Origin: Myxococcota bacterium
Lineage (GTDB): Bacteria > Myxococcota_A > UBA9160 > UBA6930
DNA length: 43,278 nucleotides
Reading direction: 5' to 3'
Assembly: GCA_028277885.1 (NCBI GenBank)
Contig: JANQFK010000006.1
Location: forward strand, 1 to 43,278
Shown here: positions 1-8,268 of the stretch, in pieces
How positions within the stretch are numbered: the stretch's first letter is position 1
How the letters are laid out: every line of letters begins with the position of its first letter
Made by a program: the position numbers and the translations under genes
Notes under the pieces: generated by a model
What the model saw: the letters and a program-made list of their open reading frames with translations, nothing else
What the model was told of the DNA's origin: nothing
Databases searched by the model: none

Positions 1-748
1 AGGACTTGGAGATCAGGATGTCGACCACGGCGCTGCGCACGTCGGCGGTGCGGTGCAGGTAGACCGGCGCGTTGCCCGGCCCCACGCTGATCACGGGCTT
101 CCCGGCCTCGTTCGAGAGGCGCACGATCTTCGGGCCGCCGGTGGTCCAGATCATGTCGATGTCGGGGTGGTGGAACAGGTGGTGGGTCACCTCCCGGGGC
201 GCGTCGGGGATCACCTGGATCGCGTCCTGGGGCAGGCCCGCCTCCTCGCCGGCCTTGCGCAGGATCTCGACGGTGCGCAGGGAGCACTGGATCGCCCGCG
301 GCGACGGCCGGCAGATGATGGCGTTGCGGGTCTTCGCGGCGACGATCGCCTTGAAGAGCACCGTCGAGGTGGGGTTCGTGACCGGCAGGATCGCCATCAC
401 CACGCCCACGGGCTCCGCCACGAACTGGAGGTTGCGCTCCGGCTCCTCGCCGATCACGCCGACGGTCTTCTTGTCCTTGAGGTAGTCGTAGAGGAACTCG
501 GTGGCGACGTAGTTCTTGACCACCTTGTCCTCGAACACGCCGAAGCCCGTCTCGTCGATGGCGACCTGGGCGAGCTCCACGGCGGACTCGAGCCCCGCCA
601 CCACCATGGCCCAGACGATGCGGTCCACCGCCTCCTGGTCGAGCTCCCGAAAGGCGTTCGCGGCGGCGCGCGCGCGCCCGACGACGCCGTCGATCTCCGT
701 GAGGCGCTGGGGATCGAGACCCGTGGGGTTCGTGTTCGACTGGCTCAC
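1..748 (-). CDS. Aldehyde dehydrogenase, CoA-acylating type (5' part, runs off the window)
   Basis: Only the first 249 residues lie in the window; the 3' end is beyond base 1. The reading frame opens at a GTG (746-748) preceded by a GGAGG about 6 bases upstream. The protein reads like the N-terminal Rossmann part of the acetaldehyde/aldehyde dehydrogenase family that includes the AdhE N-terminal domain: MAILPVTNPTSTVLFKAI for the cofactor/substrate loop, then IWTTGGPKIVR and ISVGPGNAPVY. By family knowledge such enzymes oxidise a short aldehyde to acyl-CoA with NAD and CoA. The visible part stops at DILISKS, just before the place where the catalytic cysteine normally follows, so activity cannot be judged here. 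It is last in a run of minus-strand genes but has its own upstream gap. Subfamily (acetaldehyde, sulfoacetaldehyde, succinic semialdehyde) is open. Confidence 0.85.
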   Translation of the reverse strand, partial: MSQSNTNPTGLDPQRLTEIDGVVGRARAAANAFRELDQEAVDRIVWAMVVAGLESAVELAQVAIDETGFGVFEDKVVKNYVATEFLYDYLKDKKTVGVIGEEPERNLQFVAEPVGVVMAILPVTNPTSTVLFKAIVAAKTRNAIICRPSPRAIQCSLRTVEILRKAGEEAGLPQDAIQVIPDAPREVTHHLFHHPDIDMIWTTGGPKIVRLSNEAGKPVISVGPGNAPVYLHRTADVRSAVVDILISKS

Positions 749-798
749 CGGTGTTCCTCCTCGCCACCTAGCGTACCGCCAAGCCACGCGAAGCGGAG

Positions 799-813
799 GT
801 GGCAAAGTGCCAC
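799..813. promoter_or_regulatory. Short perfect palindrome upstream of the aldehyde dehydrogenase
   Basis: GTGGCA, three bases, TGCCAC form a perfect 6-bp inverted repeat about 51 bases before the dehydrogenase start. It could be an operator or a small hairpin. No partner regulator is identifiable, and a run this short can arise by chance in such GC-rich DNA. Confidence 0.25.
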
Positions 814-831
814 ACCCGTCCGCGGAGGAGG

Positions 832-849
832 GAGCCCGGAGACGGGCTC
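832..849 (-). terminator. Hairpin overlapping the HiPIP stop codon
   Basis: A 7-bp perfect stem (GAGCCCG / CGGGCTC, 4-base loop) begins inside the stop codon of the iron-sulfur protein gene. No T-run follows, so it may be a weak or Rho-assisted terminator that separates this gene from the aldehyde dehydrogenase. Confidence 0.4.
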
Positions 850-1309
850 AGCCGACCTTCTGGACCCAGCTCCTGCACCAGCCGGTCTCGACGACGAGGC
901 CGTTCTGGAACAGCGCGCACTTGCCGCGCCCGCCGGCGCCGGCGGTGTAGAGCTGGCAGTTCCCGCAGCGCTGCTCGGCGTTGGGCGACGCGGCCACGTA
1001 CCCGAGGGTGGTGACGAGGGTCGCGTTCGAGGGGATCTCGGTCACGAGCGCCTCGGCGCCCGGGGCCGGCTCCGGCGCCTGGGTGGGCGTCGGCACCGGC
1101 GGCTCGGCGGGCTCGGGGGTCGCGCCCGCGGTCGGCTCGGGCGCCTTCGCGGGAGCCTCGGCGGCGGGCTGGCCGCCGCCGTCGCCGCAGGCCGCGAGCG
1201 CCCCGAGCGCCGCGGCGGCCGGCACCGCGAGGCCGGCCCGCGCCGCGCGGCCGAGCAGCTCACGCCGGCTGAGCTTCAGGTCGTCTCTCTCGTCGACACG
1301 GATCGACAC
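848..1309 (-). CDS. High-potential iron-sulfur protein (HiPIP), Tat-exported lipoprotein-like
   Basis: A 153-residue protein. Residues 14-19 (SRRELL) are a Tat twin-arginine motif followed by a hydrophobic stretch ending LAAC41, a plausible lipobox. A proline/alanine/glutamate-rich linker covers about 46-86. The C-terminal domain has four cysteines, C115-x2-C118-x12-C131-x13-C145, with GWC near the end, the pattern of HiPIP [4Fe-4S] proteins. In this family the folded holoprotein is exported by Tat and serves as a periplasmic one-electron carrier. The GTG start at 1307-1309 is chosen because GAGGAGG lies 7 bases upstream and it places the Tat motif correctly. The gene lies 71 bases downstream of the membrane protein gene and is probably co-transcribed with it. 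A lipid anchor together with a Tat signal is inferred only from the sequence. Confidence 0.9.
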   Translation of the reverse strand: MSIRVDERDDLKLSRRELLGRAARAGLAVPAAAALGALAACGDGGGQPAAEAPAKAPEPTAGATPEPAEPPVPTPTQAPEPAPGAEALVTEIPSNATLVTTLGYVAASPNAEQRCGNCQLYTAGAGGRGKCALFQNGLVVETGWCRSWVQKVG

Positions 1310-1380
1310 GTCGATTCCTCCTCGCACTGGCTCGAAGCCGAGAGAGCTGTAGCTGTCCGCGACGGGTCGCGCGAGGCGCC

Positions 1381-2418
1381 TCAGTCGAGCACCACGCCCA
1401 GGCCCCGCTCCACCAGCGCGGCGCCCAGCCAGGAGCCGATGCCGAACGCCGCGTACAGGAAGAAGCGCACCAGGGTGTAGGCGTCGAAGGGCCACTCGCG
1501 CACGTGCTCGAGGCGGGCCTCCAGGGTGAGGAGCGGGGCGAGGCGCTCGGCGAGGGCGGACGGATCCTCGGGCGCCGCGCCGGAGGTCGCCCCACGCTCG
1601 CGCGTGATGGCGCTCCGCACCTTGGCGAGCTCCGCCCGCTTCTCCTCGCGCAGGCGCGCGTGCACGCCCAGCACCGGGACGACGAGGTTCGCGGTGGCGA
1701 ACTGCACCAGCACCGAGAGCCACAGCAGGTCGCCGAGACCGGAGGTGTCTCCCAGGGTGAAGAGCGAGAACGCGCCGCAGGCCACGAACCACAGGAACGC
1801 GGCGCGCAGCCCGTGGCGCGAGAAGGGCGCGAGGCTCTCGGGCTCGAACAGGCGGACCTCCACGCCCCGCCGCCCCAGGCGGAAGAGCGCGCGCATCAGC
1901 GAGACGTCGAAGTGGATCGCGTGGAACGCGAACCAGGTGATCACCGCGATCCGGATCGGATGCAGGGAGCGGTGCAGTGGCGCGTCGTCCAGGCGGACCC
2001 CGGCCCCGAGGTACACGACCTGGAGGACCGCCGCGATCACCACCGCGAGGGCGGCGCCGATGCGCCGCCGCCGGGCGTCGAAGGCGAGGGTGCGGCTGCG
2101 CGCCGCCTCGAAGCCGGCCTCGCCGCCGGGGATCACCGGGCGCAGCGCCTCGAGGTCGCGCTCGGTGCCGCGCAGACCGTACACCGTCACGATGCCGAAG
2201 TAGGCGCACAGGAGCGCCGAGACCAGGTTGTCCCAGAGCAGGTCGTTGCCCCAGGGCGGGCCGGCGCCGGGCGCCAGATCGCCGGCGCGACCCAGCAGCG
2301 CCAGGCCCGCGAGCAGCACCGCCCAGTAGCCGGCGAAGACGCACAGGGCGCCGAGCGGGGCGGGCAGGCCCGTGCGCGAGAACAGGCGCAGCGTCCAGGG
2401 CGGTGCGGCGGCGGTCAC
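1381..2418 (-). CDS. Multi-spanning membrane protein of unknown function
   Basis: 345 residues with about seven hydrophobic segments: roughly 22-42, 60-82, 118-138, 150-167, 200-216, 222-242 and 322-342. A charged cytoplasmic-looking loop with many Arg/Lys/Glu and a run of LEARLEHV sits between the sixth and last segment. I do not recognise a family. The GTG start (2416-2418) gives MTAAAPPW; no clear ribosome site is visible. It lies directly upstream of the HiPIP gene on the same strand, so a role as a membrane partner of that electron carrier, for example a quinone- or haem-linked donor, is possible. Histidines occur in one segment (WFAFHAIHF), which would allow haem binding, but this is only suggestive. 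Confidence 0.75.
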   Translation of the reverse strand: MTAAAPPWTLRLFSRTGLPAPLGALCVFAGYWAVLLAGLALLGRAGDLAPGAGPPWGNDLLWDNLVSALLCAYFGIVTVYGLRGTERDLEALRPVIPGGEAGFEAARSRTLAFDARRRRIGAALAVVIAAVLQVVYLGAGVRLDDAPLHRSLHPIRIAVITWFAFHAIHFDVSLMRALFRLGRRGVEVRLFEPESLAPFSRHGLRAAFLWFVACGAFSLFTLGDTSGLGDLLWLSVLVQFATANLVVPVLGVHARLREEKRAELAKVRSAITRERGATSGAAPEDPSALAERLAPLLTLEARLEHVREWPFDAYTLVRFFLYAAFGIGSWLGAALVERGLGVVLD

Positions 2419-2484
2419 GGCCGGAGGGCTGCCCGGGTCGCGCAGGCCATGGGCTCCAGCATGGCGTCTGGCCGGGCCCGTCGC

Positions 2485-2506
2485 AAAAGGCGCCGCGGAG
2501 GGCGCC
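2485..2506 (-). terminator. Rho-independent terminator after the sulfatase-like gene
   Basis: On the minus strand GGCGCC, a six-base loop, GGCGCC is followed at once by TTTT. It sits 10 bases beyond the stop codon of the sulfatase-like gene and separates it from the membrane protein/HiPIP pair. Confidence 0.65.
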
Positions 2507-2515
2507 GCGGGCGGA

Positions 2516-4591
2516 TCAGCCCCCCGAGAGCGCCGCCAGGCTGCGCCGCGCCGGCGCGAAGTCCGGGTGGCTGGCCACCAGCTCGTCGAGCAGTCGCCGC
2601 GCCCCCGCGGCGTCGCCGCCCCGGGCGTGGGCCCGGGCGAGCTGGAGCCAGAGGCGCGGGTCGCGCGCGAGGGCGCCCGCCCGGGCGCGCTGCTCGCGGG
2701 CCCCTGCGGCGTCGCCCCGCCGTGCGAGCTGCGCGGCGAGCAGCATGCGCGCGATGCCGAGGTCCGGGTCGACCTCCACCGCCTCGCGGTAGTGGGCGAG
2801 GGCGAGCTCGGCGTGCCCGTGGCGCTCGTACGCCATGCCGAGGCGCAGCGGAACCGTCGCGCGGGAGCCGTCGCCCAGACGCCCGAGGCGTCCGTGCTCG
2901 GCCGCGGCCTCGAGGTCGCCGGCGGCCACGCGCTCGAGGGCGAGGCCGACCCGCGCCGTGGGCTCGTTGGCGTCGAGCTCGAGGGCGCCGCGGAAGTGGG
3001 CGAGGGCCTCGGCGTGGCGTCCGACCTGCCAGGCCGCGTCGCCCAGCACCGCCCGGTAGCGCGCCGAGAGCGGCGCCAGCTCCACGGCGCGCTCGAGGTG
3101 CGGGAGCGCGGCCGCGGCGTCGCCGCCGTGGAGGTGGGTGAAGGCGATCAGCGCGTGGGCGCGGGAGGAGCCCGGCATGCCGGCGAGGACGCGCTCACCG
3201 AGCTCCCGGGCCCGGGCACCCTGGCCCGCGTCGAGGGCCTGCTCGGCGAGCTTCAGGTCGCGGAGCAGCTCCATGCCGTCCTTCGGGTCGAGTCCGGTCT
3301 CCTCGACGCGCTGTCCCGTCACCGCGTAGCCGAGGGCGCGCAGGCCCTCGAGGGTCGCGGCGTCCACCGGCGCGGTGGAGTCTCCACGCTCGCCGGCGAG
3401 AACGGCGTCGAGGGCGGCGTCGAGGCGCGCCGCCACCGCGGACGCCTCGGCGTCGTCGCCCTCGAGCAGGTTCTCGAGCTCGCCGGGGTCGCGCACCACG
3501 TCGTAGAGCTCGGGCCGGGGCACGCGCACGTAGAGGTGCTCGCGGGAGCGCACCGCGTGCACCGGGCTCCAGCCCAGGTCGAGCTTCGTGGCGAGGGTCT
3601 CGGCGTAGGCGACGCCCTCGGGCGGGGCCGCGCCCTCGGCCCAGAAGCGCGCGAGGTCCCGGCCGTCGACGTCCCCGTCCGCGGTCGACAGCGGCGGCAG
3701 GCCGAGCCGGCCGAGCAGGGTCGGCGCGACGTCGGCGCTCCCCACCACGCCGTCGACCACGCGACCCGCCGGGACGCCGGGCCCGCGCAGGATCAGCGGT
3801 ACGCGGGTGGCGGCGCCGTAGACGGTGTAGGAGTGGTCCGCCTCGAGGTGCTCGCCCAGGCTCTCGCCGTGGTCCGCCGTCACCGCCACGAGGGTGCGGT
3901 CGAGCCGCCCGCTCTCCTGCAAGGCGGCGAGCAGCCGGCCGATCTCCGCGTCCGCGTAGGCGATCTCCCCGGCGTAGGGGGCGCCGGGGAAGGCCTCGGC
4001 GAAGGGGGACGGCGGCCGGTAGGGCGCGTGGGGATCGTAGTAGTGGATCCACAGGAAGAAGGGCTCCCGTCGCTCCGCGAGCCAGGCGAGGGCGGCGTCG
4101 GTGACCGCGCCGGCGCGTCGCTCGTAGTCGAAGCGCCCCTCGCGCGCGGTCATGGTGTCGTCGTAGCGATCGAAGCCCTGGTCGAGGCGGTGGGGGCGCG
4201 CCAGCGCGAAGGAGGAGACGAAGGCCGCCGTCGCGCGGCCCGACTCCCGCAGCCGCTCGGCGAGGGTCACCACCTCCTCGTCGAGGCGGTAGAGCCCGTT
4301 GTGGCGCACGCCGTGGCGCGGCGGCTCGAGGCCGGTGAGGAGCGTGGCGTGGGAGGGCAGGGTGAGGGGCGTCGGCGCGATCGCGGTGGCGAAGCGCACG
4401 CCTTCCCGGGCGAGGCGGTCGAGGGTCGGCGTCGGGCTCGGCCGGGCGCCGTAGGCCCCGACGTGGTCGGCCCACAGCGTGTCCACGGTGACGAGCAGCA
4501 GGTCCACGGGGCGCCCGGCGTCCGCGCGCGGGGCCGCGTCGCAGGCGGCGACCAGCAACGAGAGCCCAGCCAGCAGGGGCCGCAGCGGCAT
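2516..4591 (-). CDS. Sulfatase-like hydrolase (alkaline phosphatase superfamily) with C-terminal TPR repeats, lipoprotein
   Basis: 691 residues. A lipoprotein signal ends at LVAAC17. The catalytic domain follows: VTVDTLWADHVGAYG with metal Asp37, then PLTLPSHATLLTG, then HYYDPHAPY (183-191) and TADHGESLGEH (238-248) with metal ligands Asp240 and His241, and YDVVRDPGELENL near 363-375, all landmarks of the sulfatase fold. From about 440 to the end there are several TPR units. The position normally taken by the formylglycine precursor (Cys or Ser in C/S-x-P-S-R) is Thr77, and the Arg is His81. It therefore cannot be a classical formylglycine sulfatase and may be a phosphatase, phosphodiesterase or phosphotransferase of the same superfamily. 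The ATG at 4589-4591 is chosen because it gives the lipobox signal. Substrate unknown. Confidence 0.88.
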   Translation of the reverse strand: MPLRPLLAGLSLLVAACDAAPRADAGRPVDLLLVTVDTLWADHVGAYGARPSPTPTLDRLAREGVRFATAIAPTPLTLPSHATLLTGLEPPRHGVRHNGLYRLDEEVVTLAERLRESGRATAAFVSSFALARPHRLDQGFDRYDDTMTAREGRFDYERRAGAVTDAALAWLAERREPFFLWIHYYDPHAPYRPPSPFAEAFPGAPYAGEIAYADAEIGRLLAALQESGRLDRTLVAVTADHGESLGEHLEADHSYTVYGAATRVPLILRGPGVPAGRVVDGVVGSADVAPTLLGRLGLPPLSTADGDVDGRDLARFWAEGAAPPEGVAYAETLATKLDLGWSPVHAVRSREHLYVRVPRPELYDVVRDPGELENLLEGDDAEASAVAARLDAALDAVLAGERGDSTAPVDAATLEGLRALGYAVTGQRVEETGLDPKDGMELLRDLKLAEQALDAGQGARARELGERVLAGMPGSSRAHALIAFTHLHGGDAAAALPHLERAVELAPLSARYRAVLGDAAWQVGRHAEALAHFRGALELDANEPTARVGLALERVAAGDLEAAAEHGRLGRLGDGSRATVPLRLGMAYERHGHAELALAHYREAVEVDPDLGIARMLLAAQLARRGDAAGAREQRARAGALARDPRLWLQLARAHARGGDAAGARRLLDELVASHPDFAPARRSLAALSGG

Positions 4592-4684
4592 TCGGACCTC
4601 CGCCACTGGATTTCGGCCGGCTCCGAAGCGTGCTTGAGCACGCGCACCCGGGCTGCACCGCGCCCGCCCGCCTATCCTCGCCGC

Positions 4685-4987
4685 ATGGCGGCGGACGTCG
4701 AAGACGCGCTCCTCGTGCGGCACTACCGGCAGCTGCGCACCACCCAGGGAACCGTGCTCCTCGGTCCGGCCCGCTACGACGCCAGGACCGAGCTCGATCC
4801 CGCGTGGTTCATCGACGGCTGCCCCCTCGATCCCGCGAGCGTCGTGTCGGTCCTGGCCCGGCGCCACGACCTGGGCGACGCCGCGAAGGCGCTGGCCCGC
4901 CTCCAGGAGCTGCGCAGTCGCCTCCAGGGCGCGGGGGATCCCGGCGCCATGGACCTGCTGGACCTGCCCTCGGGCGGGCCGCGCTGA
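4685..4987 (+). CDS. Small hypothetical protein
   Basis: A 100-residue protein (MAADVEDALLVRHYRQLRTT...) diverging from the sulfatase-like gene across 93 bases. It has no signal peptide or membrane segment. The C-terminal half (residues 60-85) is rich in Leu/Ala/Arg and probably helical. Amino-acid composition is more natural than in the frames that overlap it, and it is followed by a hairpin with a T-rich tail, which supports a real gene. No ribosome-binding site stands out before the ATG and I do not recognise a family. Confidence 0.5.
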   Translation: MAADVEDALLVRHYRQLRTTQGTVLLGPARYDARTELDPAWFIDGCPLDPASVVSVLARRHDLGDAAKALARLQELRSRLQGAGDPGAMDLLDLPSGGPR

Positions 4988-4995
4988 ACGGCGTA

Positions 4996-5018
4996 AAGCC
5001 CCGCCCGGGCTTGTGTTT
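4996..5018 (+). terminator. Probable terminator after the small hypothetical gene
   Basis: AAGCCC, five bases, GGGCTT makes a 6-bp stem followed by GTGTTT. It lies between the small hypothetical gene and the flavoprotein operon. Confidence 0.4.
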
Positions 5019-5060
5019 CGGGCCGAATCGGTGTCCAATGGGGCGCGGGAGGAACCAGGG

Positions 5061-7181
5061 ATGGCGAGCTCCCGGCCCGAGCGGGCGACGAGCGCGCGGA
5101 AGAAGGTGGCGGTCCTGGGCGGGGGCATGGCCGGCCTCGCCACGGCGTTCGAGCTGAGCCGCTCGCCGGACCACGACGTCACCGTCTACCAGATGGGCTG
5201 GCGCCTCGGTGGCAAGTGCGCGACGGGCCGCAATCGCGAGATCGGCCATCGCATCGAGGAGCACGGCATCCACCTGCTCTTCGGCTTCTACGAGAACGCC
5301 TTCGACATGATCCGGGAGGCCTACGACGAGCTCGACCGGCCCCCGGGAGCGAAGCTGCGACGCTGGACCGACGCGTTCCTTCCCCAGAGCTGGCTCGTGC
5401 TCGAGGAGCATCTCGGGGGCCGCCGGCGGGAGTGGGTCGACTGGCCGCTGTGGATCCCCGACTTCGGCGGCGAGCCGGGAGACCACGCGCGCCGGGGCGT
5501 CCCGGCCCACGGCATCGACGATCTGCTGGATCAGCTGCGGCGCTGGCTCGAGGAGCACGCGCTGGCGCACCCCCGGGTCGTGGCGCGGCTCGCGCGCCAT
5601 CCCCACGTCGAGGGCCTGGTGCGCGAGGCGCTGCGGCTTCCCGAGGATCCGGCGCGTCATGGTCTCGGGCTGCTCGGCCACGCCTGGCAGGGGCTCCTCG
5701 ACGCAGCGGGCCGCTTCGGGGACTGGCTCCACGGGCTCGACGACCTGGCGAGGCGGGCGTGGATCCTCCTCGAGCTCGGGCTCCGCGTCAGCTACGGGCT
5801 CGGCCGGGCCTGGGAGGACGGCGTCCGCGACCTGAGCGAGCTCGATTCTATGGAGTTCACCGCGTGGCTCGACCGGCAGAGCCCCGTGGGCCTGCCCATG
5901 AGCGACGTCGTGCGTCACTCGGCCCCGCTGCGCATGGCCTACGAGCTGCCTCTCTCCTTCCGCAACGGCGACTCGGACCGTCCCGACCTCGCTGCGGGCG
6001 TCGCGATCCGCTGCCTGCTGCGCTTCTTCTTCGACCGGCGCGGCGCCTACGCGTACGAGATGGCGGCGGGCACCGGCGAGTCCATGGTGGCGCCCCTCTA
6101 CGAGGTGCTGGTGAAGCGCGGCGTGAAGTTCGCGTTCTTCCACCGCGTGAAGCGGCTCGAGCTCTCGGAGGACGGGACCGCCCTCGAGGGCGTGAAGCTC
6201 GGCATCCAGGCGACGCCCCTGGCCGGTCGCCTCGGCTACGACCCGCTCATCGAGCTGCCGGACAAGAAGATCCGCGCCTGGCCGAACACGCCGTGCTACG
6301 AGCGGCTCAAGCAGGGCAGCGAGCTCGCCGAGGGCCGCGAGCTCGCCTCGGGAGGCTACGACCTCGAGTCGCCCTGGACCTGCTGGCGCGACGTGGACGA
6401 GGCCACGCTGCTCCCCGGTCGCGACTTCGACGCGGCGGTGCTCGCGATCCCGCTGGGCGCGGTCCCCGACGTGGCGCCGGACCTGCGCAGGCAGGAGCGC
6501 TGGCAGGCGCTGTTCACGAACCTCGAGCCCATCGCCAGCCAGGCCTTCCAGCTCTGGTTCGACCGGAGCACCGCGGACCTCGGCTGGAAGCGCCATGCCG
6601 AGGACCCGCATCCCTTCGTCGGCACCTACGCCGACCCCTACGCGAGCTGGAAGGACATGAGCCGCGCCCTCGACTGGGAGGAGTGGGGGGCCGACGAGGC
6701 GCCGAGGAGCCTCGCCTACCTGTGCGGCCCCCTCGTCCCGGGTGCTCCGTCGCCCGGCAGCGGCCCCGACCCGGGCTACCCCAAGGCCGAGCTCGATCGC
6801 GTGCGGGTCGTCGCACGGCGCTGGATCGAGGCCCACGCCGGCCACCTCTGGCGGCGGGCGGTCTCGGGGGGGCGGTTCCGCTGGGACTGGCTGGTGAGGG
6901 ACCGCGACGAGCCGGACGGCACGGACGCCTTCCAGGCCCAGTACCAGCGCAGCAACGTCGATCCCTCGTCCCGCTACACCCCCGCGCTCCACGGCACCAC
7001 GCGCTACCGCATCGCGCCCGACGACACGCGCATCGACCGCCTGTTCCTGGCCGGGGACTGGACCCGCACGGGGCTCGACATCGGCTGCGTCGAGGCCGCG
7101 GTGATCTCGGCGCGCCAGGCCGCACGCGCCGTCCGCGGCGAGTCCGCCGCCTCCTCACCCATCCATGGCGAGCGGGACTGA
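5061..7181 (+). CDS. Large FAD-dependent oxidoreductase (flavin amine oxidase / phytoene desaturase superfamily)
   Basis: 706 residues. The N-terminus has the FAD dinucleotide motif VAVLGGGMAGLATAFEL (16-32) followed by YQMGWRLGGKCATGRN, the second part of the FAD site. The C-terminus has LFLAGDWTRTGLDIGCVEAAV, the typical C-terminal FAD motif with the GDW turn. This architecture is that of amine oxidases, carotenoid desaturases and squalene-linked flavoenzymes, but the protein is about 200 residues longer than those, with the extra sequence in the middle. The ATG at 5061 is preceded by GGGAGGA. It is the first gene of an operon: its 3' end overlaps the next gene by 17 bases. A homologue of exactly the same predicted length lies at 13302-15422. 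Substrate unknown; an isoprenoid or other lipid is a guess from the family. Confidence 0.88.
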   Translation: MASSRPERATSARKKVAVLGGGMAGLATAFELSRSPDHDVTVYQMGWRLGGKCATGRNREIGHRIEEHGIHLLFGFYENAFDMIREAYDELDRPPGAKLRRWTDAFLPQSWLVLEEHLGGRRREWVDWPLWIPDFGGEPGDHARRGVPAHGIDDLLDQLRRWLEEHALAHPRVVARLARHPHVEGLVREALRLPEDPARHGLGLLGHAWQGLLDAAGRFGDWLHGLDDLARRAWILLELGLRVSYGLGRAWEDGVRDLSELDSMEFTAWLDRQSPVGLPMSDVVRHSAPLRMAYELPLSFRNGDSDRPDLAAGVAIRCLLRFFFDRRGAYAYEMAAGTGESMVAPLYEVLVKRGVKFAFFHRVKRLELSEDGTALEGVKLGIQATPLAGRLGYDPLIELPDKKIRAWPNTPCYERLKQGSELAEGRELASGGYDLESPWTCWRDVDEATLLPGRDFDAAVLAIPLGAVPDVAPDLRRQERWQALFTNLEPIASQAFQLWFDRSTADLGWKRHAEDPHPFVGTYADPYASWKDMSRALDWEEWGADEAPRSLAYLCGPLVPGAPSPGSGPDPGYPKAELDRVRVVARRWIEAHAGHLWRRAVSGGRFRWDWLVRDRDEPDGTDAFQAQYQRSNVDPSSRYTPALHGTTRYRIAPDDTRIDRLFLAGDWTRTGLDIGCVEAAVISARQAARAVRGESAASSPIHGERD

Positions 7182-8268
7182 CGCCATCCAGCGTGGCAGC
7201 CCCGAGCCGGTCCGCATCCTGGGTGCGGGGCCGGCCGGGCTCACCGCCGCCATCACCCTGGCGAAGGCGGGCCGCGCCGTGGAGGTGCACGAGCGCAAGC
7301 CCGACGTCGGCAGCCGGTTCTCGGGCGACCTGCACGGGGTCGAGAACTGGTCCGAGGCCGGGGACTGGAGCGACGAGCTCGCGGCCATGAAGGTGGAGCC
7401 CGGCTTCGAGTGCGATCCGTGCCACGCCCTCGAGCTCTCGAACGGCCGCCGCACCGAGACGCTGCGCTTCGACGAGCCGCTCTTCTACCTGGTGCGCCGC
7501 GGCGCCGATCCGGGCTGCCTGGACCACGGGCTGCGGGAGCAGGCCCTCGCCGCGGGCGCGCGCATCCACTTCGGCTCCAGGCTCGCCGAGACCGACGCCG
7601 ACGTCGTGGCCACGGGGCCGATCCCCGGCGAGACCTTCGTGATCGAGAAGGGCTGGCTCTTCGAGACCGACGCCGCGGACCTGTCGGCCGCCCTGGTGGA
7701 CGAGGAGGCGGCGCCGCGGGGCTACGCGTACCTGCTGGTGAAGCGCGGCCGCGGCTGCCTGTGCAGCGTGCTGTTCGACGAGTTCGACTCCGCCCAGCAC
7801 CGCCTCGACCTGAGCCTTCGGGCCTTCGAGTCCCTGTTCGACTTCGAGATGCACGACCCGCGTCCCATCGGCGGCGTGGCCTCGTCCTCGGTGCGCACGT
7901 GCTTCGCGCGGGAGGGGCGCCTGCGCGCCGGCGAGGCCGCCGGCATCCAGGACTTCGTCTGGGGCTTCGGGATCCGCAACGTGATGCTCTCCGGGCACCT
8001 GGCGGCCCGGAGCCTGCTCGAAGGCGACGACTACGAGGCCCTGGCGCGCCGGCGCTTCGCCCACAAGCAGAGGGTCGGGGTGGTGAACCGCATGCTCTGG
8101 GAGCGCCTGGCGGAGCCGGCGTTCCGTCCGCTGGCGGGCGGGCTGCGCCTGCACCCCGACCCCAACGGGCTGCTGCGCCAGACGCACCGGGCGGGCACGT
8201 CCCACCGCCTGCTCTACCCGCTCGCCGCACGCATCATGCGGCGCCGCTATCCCCGGCTGCGCTGGTGA
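7165..8268 (+). CDS. FAD-dependent oxidoreductase (geranylgeranyl-reductase/UbiH-like group)
   Basis: 367 residues. RILGAGPAGLTAAITLAKAG near residues 17-36 is a GxGxxG FAD motif, followed by EVHERKPDVGSRF. GSRLAETDADVVATGP matches the middle strand that ends in the conserved ATG/ADG element of this superfamily, and the C-terminal region IQDFVWGFGIRNVMLSGHLAARSL resembles the closing FAD/substrate motif. It is smaller and different in kind from the neighbouring 706-residue flavoprotein. It starts inside the end of that gene and its stop codon overlaps the cyclase start in GTGA, so the three genes are translationally coupled. By analogy it may reduce or hydroxylate a lipid or isoprenoid. The exact reaction cannot be read from the sequence. 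Confidence 0.83.
   Translation: MASGTDAIQRGSPEPVRILGAGPAGLTAAITLAKAGRAVEVHERKPDVGSRFSGDLHGVENWSEAGDWSDELAAMKVEPGFECDPCHALELSNGRRTETLRFDEPLFYLVRRGADPGCLDHGLREQALAAGARIHFGSRLAETDADVVATGPIPGETFVIEKGWLFETDAADLSAALVDEEAAPRGYAYLLVKRGRGCLCSVLFDEFDSAQHRLDLSLRAFESLFDFEMHDPRPIGGVASSSVRTCFAREGRLRAGEAAGIQDFVWGFGIRNVMLSGHLAARSLLEGDDYEALARRRFAHKQRVGVVNRMLWERLAEPAFRPLAGGLRLHPDPNGLLRQTHRAGTSHRLLYPLAARIMRRRYPRLRW

Noticed and set aside
799..813. Sigma54-type promoter at GTGGCA/TGCCAC
   Set aside because: The GG/GC spacing of a sigma54 site is not met; it is a simple palindrome.
53..1480. Long plus-strand open frame over the aldehyde dehydrogenase and HiPIP genes
   Set aside because: Composition is Arg/Gly/His-rich and family motifs lie on the opposite strand; long antisense frames are expected at this GC content.
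848..2344. 498-residue minus frame joining HiPIP to upstream sequence
   Set aside because: The part upstream of 1309 is out of frame with the membrane protein and of shadow composition; the HiPIP has its own GTG with a good ribosome site.
7410..8264. In-frame upstream extension of the cyclase
   Set aside because: It overlaps the flavoprotein gene in another frame and has no natural composition; the GTGA overlap gives the proper start.
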